Source of the DNA: Chenopodium formosanum
Taxonomy: Eukaryota > Streptophyta > Magnoliopsida > Caryophyllales > Amaranthaceae
NCBI GenBank assembly: GCA_024500155.1
Contig: CM044862.1
Coordinates: 28,485,501-28,549,500, forward strand
DNA: 64,000 nt
Direction of reading: 5' to 3'
Under the pieces are notes generated by a model. The model made no database searches. It was not told the origin of the DNA and worked only from the letters and a program-made list of their open reading frames with translations. A program made the position numbers and the translations under genes. Shown one piece after another: positions 31,430-40,734 of this stretch. Position 1 is the stretch's first letter; each line of letters starts with the position of its first letter.

Positions 31430-32840
31430 ATGTCAACCATCGAACAACTCCAAGAAGAGATTTCTCGATTAAGAGAAGAAAAGGCTCAAGAGGCCGAGGA
31501 AAGAAGAATTAAGAAACTTGAAAAAGCTAAAAAGAAAAATGCCAAGGCTCTAGCCTTGCAACAAACGATGGAACAATTATCTCTCAAAGAAAAGTCGTTA
31601 GAGAAGCTTGTTCTTCGTTCCACCATGGGGAACAAGTAATTCGACGCAGAAAAGTTTTCTCCTCCCTCAGGACTTGCTTTGCCAGAAAAGTTCGTAGCTA
31701 CGGGCTTGCCAATATTTAAGGTGACCAATAATCCACAAAACCACTTAATGTGTTTTATTGGAACCATGGTAGTAAAGGGAGTTGATCCTAAGCTTTATGC
31801 TTTGACTTTCCCTTTATCTTTAGACCCAACCGCGAGAGAGTGGTACTATGGGTTGGATCCAAAATTTAAAACAACATGGGAAGATGTAGTTTCGGCTTTC
31901 ATTACCCAGTATGAGAGTAACGTAGAGTTCAAATCGACTGTACGTGAGGCTTTAAATGCTTAAGGAAGGCGATGATGAAGGTTTCCTTGCTTTCTATGGA
32001 GATGGCGAGAAAAGGCGACCCACCTTGCCCAAAGGCCACCTGAACTCGAGTTGGTACAAAAATTCATCGACAACTGTCATGAAAAGTACAACAAACATCT
32101 ACGCTACCTTGGTCTAGACACTTTTCAAAAGGTCTGTTATGTGGCTACTAGGATTGAAGATGATCTTGCTAAAGAGAAAGAAAATAAACCCCATTATCAT
32201 CTTCAACCTTAGAATAACTACAAAAAGAGGAATGATAATACATCATCCTCTATTGATGTATTTTCGACCACCATGCAATACAATAATACAAATCAATACA
32301 ACAATAATGATCCTAGAAGGAGGTGGACAAAAGAAATAAAATTTACACCATTTCCTGTAAGCTATAAGGAGTTATTAGAAAAATTAAACGAAAAAGGATT
32401 ACTTGCACCAAGAAGGCCGACACCACCCACTCCACCAGAAAGAAGGTTTCCTCAATGGGATTGTAATGCTTATTGTGCTTATCATAGAGGCGTTGGGCAC
32501 GATACTGAACAATGCTACGTCTTAAAACCTATAATACAAGATTTAGTAGATGATTGGAGAATTTTCACGCCTAAACCTAACAATAACGTATCCCCATTAG
32601 AGGTGTTTCATATTGATGAGGATCATATGGGAAGTGGTACGTTCAATCCTTTTACTCATAGGGGCAAGTAACGAAGTATGTGGATTATGGGGCGATGACT
32701 TTCAAGACTTATATGTCACTAAGAATGCCGCTGTCCCACCTCTATCTTATTTACAAAATGAGACAAATGGAGCGCTTGATTGGGATCATATCTTGGGGAA
32801 ATCACAAGACCTATCAAATCTCTCCTTGGATGAACAATGA
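31430..32840 (+). pseudogene. Element C gag, decayed
   Basis: Met at 31430 begins a coiled, Glu/Lys-rich N-terminus (MSTIEQLQEEISRLREEKA). A stop at 31639 follows, then the gag capsid-like domain (31679-31963; FKVTNNPQNHLMCFIGTMVV, EWYYGLDP, TTWEDVVSAFITQY). The zinc-knuckle module is at about 32460-32540 (CAYHRGVGHDTEQC). Several stops and frame changes lie between the blocks. There is one knuckle module, unlike the three in element D. Confidence 0.85.
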
Positions 32841-33684
32841 CATCAAGCACAACTAATGGAACATCTTAAAATGGAGGCATATCCAAAGCATCTAAAAGAA
32901 AGTTGGTTTGTGAGTCCTACGACTAATCCAAATGAAGTAAATCATCTAACTCGTTCTGGGCGAGTTTATCAAGCACCACCACCACCAAATGGATCTTCGA
33001 CCACACACAATCAAACTCAAGGTTAAATGCAAAACACAATACCACCTCCACTTGAGGTGGAAGATCCATTGTTTAAACAACTTTGCCAATCCAAGGCGAA
33101 TGTTAACATTTGGGAACTCTTAAGTACTTCTAAAGAACATAGGAATTCTCTTATGAATGCTCTAACGGCCTTGTCTGTAAGAACATACACGACCCCTCAG
33201 GATCTCGTTAGCTTGCTTACTAACGAAATATTCGATAAATCAATCATTTTCATTAATGATGATTTGCCTTCAAAAGACACTACCCACAATAATGCATTAT
33301 ACCTAACTGTGGGGTGCAATGGATACAATATCCCTCTTACTTTGGTAGATAATGGGTCAGCTGTAAACGTATGCCCACTACGACCAAAAAATACTTAAAC
33401 TTTAATCCCGAAAAAGACTTTCAATCAACAACACAAAGTATTAGGGCCTACGATGCGAGAAGATCGGTGTGTGGAACTGTTAAGCTACCAATTACCACAA
33501 GCCTAATTCAAAAGATGGTTGAATTCCATGTTATGGACATTAAACCTACATTCAACCTTCTACTTTGACGTCCTTGGATACATGATCTTGGTGCAATACC
33601 ATCCTCACCTCATCAAATGATTAGGTTGAACTATCAAGGGTTTCCTATGACTATACATGCTTCTCCACTCAAAATAGTCATTAA
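32841..33684 (+). pseudogene. Element C protease region, decayed
   Basis: Aspartic protease frame at 33027-33398 with LTLVDNGSAVNVCPL, the Tat-type active-site sequence (Asp-Asn-Gly-Ser). A frameshift follows and the domain continues at 33371-33568 (FHVMDIKPTFNLLL), where TGA replaces the Gly codon expected in the 'LLGRPW' motif. Confidence 0.85.
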
Positions 33685-34299
33685 TTGAATGACCAATCAC
33701 TTTTGGAAATATACCATGATAATGATGAAGAGGACAAGTGGGGATTTTTCGCAGAGCCAATCTACACAATTGAAATGGAAGAAAGCCTTGAAGAATCGTT
33801 CAAGCTTGATTCATATTCCACCAAGATAGTAAACAACATCATATTCAAGAGTAGTTACTTTCTTGGGATGCCTTTGGGAATAGGAATGAAGAAATCCCTC
33901 TTACTTCCTATCCCAAAGAAAAGTTTCTCCTTTGGATTGGGATATAAACCAACCAAAGAAGAACTAGAGTCTCACGATTCAAAAAACAAAACATGTAGAG
34001 ACAACAACAAGAAAGGGATAGTCACTTTACTCCCATCCTACCAACGAACCCTTAATGGACAATTCATTAGGGAGGGAGAAGTTTACCCGTGTTACGAATT
34101 TCCAGAACCATTAGGTAAAGAAGGAATCAAGAAGCTTGGATTCCAAATATTCCACGATTGCTACTTCTTGAATGACGATCTTAAAATCGTTGAATCAAAA
34201 CACCCAACTCAAGGGTGCTATGATGGGCAAGCATTTAACTTGCTATTTGGACTAGAGAAAAATCATGTCGCTACAATGACCAATCAGAATGCCATTTAA
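33685..34299 (+). pseudogene. Element C protease-RT linker
   Basis: 204 codons with SSYFLGMPLGIGMKKS, FGLGYKPTKEELE and GEVYPCYEFPEP, which match the linker between protease and RT in elements D and E. It has no known catalytic role. Ends at an in-frame stop. Confidence 0.75.
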
Positions 34300-34320
34300 A
34301 ATGAAGCTTTTGACACAACC

Positions 34321-35541
34321 TTGTCGATCACCCCTTCTAATGAAACCTTTGAGCATGGATGGAGGAAATCTTTCAAATGGACCAATAACAAAGGCGATAA
34401 ACTGGAGATCATCACAGGCGAAAGGAAGATGTTTGAAGAATTAGACGATGAATTTAGCATAGACTATAGGGAAGCTGAAAATTTAGGCCTTGTGGCCATT
34501 ACTGAATCTTTATATTCTAGTTCTAAGGACAAGGATCCCAAAAAGGATTCTTCTCTTGATGTACTCTGTTTTGACTTTGATAATATGAGCTCTATTTCCG
34601 AGTATATGCCTTCTCTTGAATCTTTCGAATGCTATAACAATCAATCTAATAAAGATGATGACATTAATAAGTTGGTTGAACTAATGAATGAACAAGAACA
34701 AAAGAACCCTATCATTGAAGAAACTGAAATAGTCAATACAGGAACTAAAGAAAACAAAAGAGAAGTCAAAATTAGCTTAATTCTAACTCAGAAAGAGCGA
34801 TCGACCCTCATATCATCGCTCAAAGAATTTGAAGACGTGTTCGCTAAGTCATACAAGGACATGCCTGGAATAGATAGGGAAATCGCGGAACATACCATTC
34901 CCTTGAACCCTACCTCAAAACCAGTAAAACAAAAACTTCAACGAATGAAATCTGATGTCACGCTAAAAATAAAAGACGAAGTACAGAAACAATTGGACGC
35001 CGGTTTCATTCGCGTATGTAATTACCCAGAATGGGTGGCGAATATCGTCCTAGTCCCCAAAAAGGATGGACGAGTTCGCATGTGTGTCGATTTTAGGGAC
35101 CTTGATAAGGCTAGCCCTAAAGACGATTTTCCTCTACCACATATTGATATATTGGTAGATAACACGGCTAAACACGCGATGTTATCCTTTATCAATGGAT
35201 ACGCAGGTTACAACCAAATTTTAATTGCAAAAAAAGGCGAAGAAAAGACATGCTTTATTACCCCTTGGGGTACATATTGCTACACAGTCATGCCACTTGG
35301 TTTAAAAAATGCAGGAGCTACGTACCGAAGAACGGCTACGACGCTCTTGCACGATATGATGCATAAAGAAATAGAAGTGTATGTGGATGATATGATCGTA
35401 AAGTCCATAGATAGAATGGGACATATAAAAGTCTTACACAAATTATTCGGTCGCATAAAAAAATACAAAATGCGATTGAATCCACAAAAATGCGCCTTCG
35501 GAGTAAATTCTCAGATACGTAGTAAGCACACGTGGTATTGA
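34321..35541 (+). pseudogene. Element C reverse transcriptase, truncated by element D
   Basis: 406 codons. RT motifs QLDAGFIRVCNYPEWVANIV, KKDGRVRMCVDFRDLDKASP and the active site YVDDMIVKS (about 35380-35406) are present. A small indel at about 35515 breaks the frame in the 'GKLLGYVIS' region, and element D begins at 35579. RNase H and integrase of C should lie right of the window. Confidence 0.9.
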
Positions 35542-35578
35542 GATTGATCCCTCTAAAATAAAGGACATTGTTGACATG

Positions 35579-37489
35579 TGTAGACACCCATTTGTGTCTC
35601 ACTAAAACCAAACCCGTTGATGAGTACCTTCACGTCGAATCATAATTGAATGAAGTGAAAGTGTGAAAAGTCTAGTGTTGCGGATAATTTTAATTTCTTT
35701 TCTTTTCTCTCTGTTTTTGAAAACCTAGTTCAAGAAAACAGCCAATCCTGTTTGGTTGGTTCATGGAAAGGGTCCAATAATGGTGTAGTTGGATGGGGCT
35801 TGAAAAGAGCTTTCCAATGATATATTATAATCCCAATTCCGATGATTAATGAGGAAGTTATGGCCAAATTACTAAACTGGGCCCGGTTTGAGCCTTATAT
35901 GCAGCCCAATGATCCAGAGGAGGGCTTAATATGGATTTATCATTCCTAATGCAGTTAGGAGTGGTTTTTGTCTTCTAGATTCTTCTAGAAGGTTCTTTTC
36001 ATTTATAATTCAATTAGCATTGATAAATTGACTTTTGTTGACATTTGGAATTTTAATCAAAATAAAAGAGTGTTTTTGAGGAAAATATGATTTTATCCTC
36101 CTGTACGGTTAAATTTTATCTGAATTTAGAAAACGCGTAAAAAAATTGATTATCGCCTGGCGCTAGCGTTAGCGTCTGGCGCTAATGTCAACGTCTGGCG
36201 CTAACTTCGTTTTTTCATGTCGAAACTCTAGTTTGTTTTTCTATCTTTTTGGCTAATTTTCTCTTTAAATAGCCTCCTAAAAACTCCGTTTTGGATCATC
36301 AATTATCACCAATTCTCATCAATTCTCAAGAATCCTCTAATTCTCTTCTCTCTCAATGCTAAAGCTTTCTTTCTCTCTTTTTTTTCTAAGCCTAGCCTTT
36401 TGCATACAAAATTCCGCATTCACAAGACCTAGAAACACCAAGCATTGTTCGAAGTTTCCTTCGCCCTTGACGTGAAAGGTTTTAATTTCTGAGAGTTTGG
36501 TCCTAAATCTTTATTTCAATTATTTAATTTAATTGTTTTGTTTAATATTTTCCTTGAAGTTACTAACGTGTGTATTTTGTTATTAGAAAGAGATACGAGG
36601 CATCCAAGTAAGTGCTTTAATGGTTTTTTATTTGATATTATGATATAGAAATCATGCTTAGGTTGTTATTATGATTCCTAGCGTCATGTTAGGGTGTTTT
36701 GATCTTCCTAGTGTCATGTTTAGGGTAACAACTATAATTTCTAATATCAAATATGACAATTGTGTTTCTTGCGATGCTTCCTATATTCTTTCCTAATAAC
36801 ATGTTAGTATCATGTTAGGGCTAAAGATTTGAATTTCAATGTTTAGTGACATGCTAGGGTTTGTTATTAATCTTGCTAGTATCATGCTTAGGATCTTGCT
36901 ATTATGCTTTACTATTATTATTATTATGATTATAATTGTTATTATTATGATTATAATTATTATTATGTTGCTTTATATTTATTGTTGTTGCTTGATCACA
37001 CATTTTATGCATGTTTAAAGGGAATTGGTACTTGTAATCTCGTTTAATAAGATAATTAATAATCTTGTTTAAGGTTAATTTGATTATAATTCAAGTGATC
37101 GCCAATAATAGTTTTATTTATGCAATAATATTCAACCAACATAGATAAACAGGTTTAGGGTTAAACCTATTGATTGCATGTTAGTCAGAAAACGCACATG
37201 AATACGATCTGAATAAAGTAAAGGCCTATTATAAGGGCAGGTTCAATCTCTTTTCTGTTGGATTTGTACATTCATCCCCGAACTACTAGTCATGTTTCAA
37301 GACCTATTGGAGGTTATGATCTCTTGGATCGTTAAGGGGTGTAACCTTAACCTCATGAACGGTTTACAAGTTCCTAAAACTTGTTGGCGTTTCTTTTGCT
37401 CTATCTTTTTCCCTTAGGATACCAGCGTACTTTAGTGTATGATCACAGTGGGGTTCAAGCTAGGGGTAATGCTTGAAATATTCCCTACA
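35579..37489 (+). mobile_element. Element D 5' LTR
   Basis: 1911 bp, TGTAGACACCC...TTCCCTACA. TATA-like CTTTAAATA near 36261-36272. Three TGGCGCTA motifs at 36158, 36177 and 36196 (19 bp apart) lie about 60-100 bp upstream of it. A degenerate ATT/TATTAT microsatellite sits near 36910-36970. Confidence 0.85.
36158..36203. promoter_or_regulatory. Element D LTR motif block (TGGCGCTA x3)
   Basis: Three copies at 36158, 36177 and 36196, with TAGCG/TCAACG variations in the spacers. Same place relative to the TATA box as the motif blocks of E and C. Confidence 0.6.
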
Positions 37490-37600
37490 GTTTTTTGGCA
37501 ACTCCACTTGGGAAGGATTTCTATTTTAATTCCTGAAATTTATTTCGGCAATGATTTAGAATGAGTGGATGAGACTCCAAAAGTTCTAAGTATTTCATGT
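37490..37600 (+). other. Element D primer binding site and first part of leader
   Basis: PBS-like TGGCAACTCCACTTGGGA at 37496-37513. Then GAGTGGATGAGACT, also present in the leader of E, and the target site CATGT (37596-37600) of element E. Confidence 0.8.
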
Positions 37601-39298
37601 TGTAGACACCTAAAAATGTCTCCCCAAAACCAAGCCCGATGATAAATAACCTTTCACCGCTGATGTTGGTCGGGTTTAGTATTTAATCCCGAGAGTGCTT
37701 AAAGAATCGTATTTTATTAAATTCATATATTTGAAAGGTCCATGGATCAGTCTTGGTGTTTGGTAAAAGCATAGTTTTAATTTGTTAATTAATTTTAAGC
37801 CCAAACCTTTTTTTTATTATTTTATTATTTTTGGCCCAAATATTTTATTTTATTTAATTTATTATTTTCTCATTTTAGCCCGAATTTTAAAAGTCAGAAA
37901 AAAAGCCCGTAATTATCAATCGGCACTCAAAAAGCCGAAAGAAATTAGGGTTAAAAATGAATTTAGACGGAAAAATGGACTGGAGTTGACCGTGTCACGG
38001 TCAGGCTTGACCGTGTCACGGGAACAGTTCCCGTCTGACGGTGGGACTTCCCGTGACACGGGAGGTCTGCCGTGACACGGGAAGCTCCGCGTCCTTTCCG
38101 CGTAAACCCTTAACGCGTTTTCCGTTCCGTTTTCTGAAAATTTCCCGTGACACTCCAAAGACTGACCGTGTCACGGGAACTTGTACCGTCTGACGGTATA
38201 GTCTAACCGTGTCACGGTACAGTCTGACCGTGTCACGGGATATTTTTTAGGGTTTTTTTATCATTTTAGGGTTCCGTGTGCTCCCTCAGCACATTTCCCT
38301 ATAAATACCCCCTCATTTCTGATGAACGGGGCAACCAGAATTCGATTATTCTTATTTTTCTCTCTTCTATGCTCTTAACCTAAACACTAGCCTACCCCTT
38401 TTCACTTCAAAATTCCCTCTTCAAGCACTCAAAGGAGTCCATATTTTACTCGAGGTTCTATCCTTAAACCAAGGCGTGAAAGGTAGAAGCGTTTGAGGGT
38501 TTGGCCCCAAAATTAACCTTGTTTTTATTTAATTTAATTTAATTGTTGTTTTATTATTTCCTTGAAGTTACTGACTCGTTTTATTATTTTGTAGTTGCAA
38601 GCAAACAGATTCAAAGTAAGAGTTATGCTCTTTTTATTATTATTTTTCTAACGATTTTTCTGTTGTTAGAATTATGATTAAATTGGTTCTTTTTATGTTT
38701 GTATTAATTCTGTCATTTATTTATGATCACCATATTGCATGTTTAAAGGAAATATGAAATTGAAAATCACGTCTAATAAGATAATTTGGACAACCGGCTT
38801 AGGATCCTTTTTAATCTTGTTATTAATTGAAGTGATCACCAATATTTTAGAATAATGTGTGCATTAATATTCAACCAATTTAGTTAAATAATAGTTTGGA
38901 GCGAATTGAATATTTTGTTTGTATGCCTTTGAGATCACAGGAATGCTTTTCACTATAAGAATCGAGTAGAGGCCAATACGGGCGAATGTGACTCCATGAC
39001 TCACTTCGTACCATCATCCCCGATCCTCCTTTCGTGGTTCCGAACCATATGGAGTTAGTAATCTCATGGATTATGAATGGGGTGTAACCTTCACGGGTCA
39101 ATCGTTGTTGCCTATCGTTGTCCCTTATCGTGGTTGCCTTTTTATGATCCGTGAACGGTTTACAAGTTCCACAAAAACTTGTTGGCGGCTCCCTACTTTA
39201 TTTGTCCCTAATCGTAATGTCAATTCCCACTTCCTATGAGTGCCAAGCATATTCACAACATGCTTTTTAACGTAGGCGCACTTCGAGCGACGCCTACA
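37601..39298 (+). mobile_element. Element E 5' LTR
   Basis: 1698 bp, TGTAGACACC...GCGACGCCTACA. U3 carries ten dyad motifs, then TATA at 38299-38307. The solo LTR at 977-2680 and the old LTR at 24687-28920 are relatives. Confidence 0.95.
37990..38307 (+). promoter_or_regulatory. Element E 5' LTR promoter: two blocks of five dyad motifs and TATA box
   Basis: Block 1: 37990, 38011, 38031 (CCGTCTGACGG), 38051, 38070. Block 2: 38145 (degenerate), 38165, 38186 (CCGTCTGACGG), 38207, 38228. The others are CCGTGTCACGG or CCGTGACACGG. Steps are 19-21 bp, with 75 bp between blocks. CTATAAATA is at 38299, 61 bp beyond the last site. Several spacers are themselves palindromic (GAACAGTTC). Confidence 0.85.
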
Positions 39299-39301
39299 AT
39301 T

Positions 39302-39319
39302 TGGCGACTCCACTGGGGA
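39302..39319 (+). promoter_or_regulatory. Element E primer binding site
   Basis: TGGCGACTCCACTGGGGA, three bases after the LTR, starting with TGG as expected for a site complementary to a tRNA 3' end. The tRNA species was not identified. Confidence 0.8.
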
Positions 39320-39698
39320 GGATTCTTAATTATTTATCGATTTGAGTGATTTGTATTTAATTAAGATGAGTGGATGAGACTTGAAAGATTCTTGAAAAAA
39401 ATATTCCTGTGATTAATTTGGCATTTTTGCATCTGCATAGACGTTTTAACGTCACATTCAGGTCTATCCCGTAGGAAAAATTGAATAACTCGGTTGCGCG
39501 CAAAAGCAAACAGGGCACCAGTCAGATTTTCTGACTGCCGTGTCACGGCAGAGTCTGCCGTGTCACGGTACAGTGTACCGTCCGACGGTAGACTGTACCG
39601 TGACACGGGAATTACTGCCGTGTCACGACAGTCCTAAAATCTGTCCGGTGACCTATTTTCTTTTTCCACAGTCGACTTCCTTCGATTTTTCTGAAAAA

Positions 39699-39719
39699 AC
39701 GTATGTGTTCTACATACGT
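39699..39719 (+). ncRNA. Leader hairpin 1 (structural RNA element)
   Basis: Perfect 8-bp arms ACGTATGT/ACATACGT around a GTTCT loop. Element D has the same loop with different but still perfectly paired arms (54703-54723). Possible packaging or dimerisation signal; role inferred only. Confidence 0.6.
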
Positions 39720-39812
39720 CTTAGCCCCGGGGGATTTAAGCTCTATCAACCCAAAAACGCTCATGGCAATAAGGGTTCACCCGAGTTATTAAATCCACCC
39801 AAACCATGGAGT

Positions 39813-39837
39813 CGAGTTCGATTTCATCACGAACTCG
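39813..39837 (+). ncRNA. Leader hairpin 2 (structural RNA element)
   Basis: Arms CGAGTTCG/CGAACTCG around a 9-base loop, downstream of a CCATGG. In element D the counterpart is GAGTTT/AAACTC with a 4-base loop at 54823-54838, also downstream of CCATGG and followed by GCGG. Confidence 0.5.
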
Positions 39838-40734
39838 CGGAGCCGCCCGTTGGCATACACCCTCAAGGGAGGCTGCCTTGCTAACGCGTCCAAACTCTTA
39901 ACCATGGTACCCTTTTGACACCCAAAGCTTGACCAATAGTTGAACATAGACCTTGACTTTAGGTTGCGAACTTTTTTACATCATCGTGCCTACATGCTAT
40001 GTGTTTGTTCGGTGCTAACCCTAATGTGTTTGCTTTTTTGTTTGACCCATGACCGAGGGTTTTTTCTCACATAGTAATTAGTACGGACTTAAAATTGATT
40101 AAAAAAAAAAATGACCTGGAACTGTGCACCGTGTCACGGCAATTTTTGACCGTGTCACGGTGAACAGTGTCGTGACACGGTAAAAACTACCGTCTGACGG
40201 TTAGTCTTAACCGTGTCACGCCAGTCTGCACCGTGACACGGTGTCCAGGAAAGTGTCCCGTCAGTCTTTTTTTTCTTGATTTTGCGTCCGGTATTAAGTC
40301 GTGTCTAGTTATATGGTCAAAACACGCGTCTATAACCTCACCTAATCACCTACATGTTATGTCGTACATCACTTTTGACCGTATTTTAGGGAAGTTTCGT
40401 TTTTTGTGTCGTTTTTTTTTTCGGAGTAAGTCGGATGGTATCCTCCCATGTTTTTTTTTATTAAAAAAAAAAAAGAAAAAAAAAAAAAAAAAAATAAGTA
40501 GAACTTCGATTTTTTCTTTTTTTTTTCTTTTCTTTGTTTTAATCCGGATAGGTTAAGGTTAAGTGTGGTCATTAAAAGGTGCATTTGTTTCGGTGTCACA
40601 GCGCTTGGGCAAGAAGTAAGGGTAGATTATTACGGTGCGAGTCCATACCGCAACGACCTCTCGTACTAAAAAGGCGTACAAGGAAACCACCTCAGTCATT
40701 TCCACAAGATCCGTCTCCAGTCTACTTTCAACCA

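Larger units (their letters stand above)
28921..35578 (+). mobile_element. Element C: decayed Tat-type Ty3/gypsy element (5' part)
   Basis: LTR 28921-30390, PBS, leader, broken gag-protease-RT to 35578, where element D begins inside the RT/RNase H boundary. The rest of C lies beyond the window on the right. It is inserted in the old LTR; the five bases before it are GATTT. Multiple stops and frameshifts. Confidence 0.88.
39320..40734 (+). other. Element E leader with two motif blocks and conserved hairpins
   Basis: About 1.4 kb, no convincing ORF (a frame runs into gag from 40579 but has no recognisable content). Motif block at 39538, 39558, 39578 (CCGTCCGACGG), 39598, 39618: exactly 20 bp apart with the GTC form in the middle. 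Second block at 40129, 40150, 40170, 40190 (CCGTCTGACGG), 40211, 40231. Hairpins are annotated separately. A/T runs at 40449-40495 are slippery homopolymers. Confidence 0.75.

Noticed and set aside
35530..35578. LTR at 35579 as the 3' LTR of element C
   Set aside because: It interrupts C within the reverse transcriptase region, is followed by a primer binding site and differs from the C 5' LTR, so it is the 5' LTR of another element.
37990..38238. Regular short palindromes with similar-sized spacers look like a CRISPR array
   Set aside because: Repeats are 11 bp and spacers 8-10 bp, far too short; the setting is a plant LTR and there are no cas genes.
38880..39313. Minus-strand ORFs that recur at 1173-1388, 53865-54086 and elsewhere
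   Set aside because: They repeat only because they lie in LTR copies; no domain, and they overlap the LTR end that must be conserved for integration.
40579..40734. Gag start at the first Met of the open frame
   Set aside because: The first 52 residues resemble nothing in element D, whose gag starts MATQEEV, matching the later Met (MATKEDI) at 40735.
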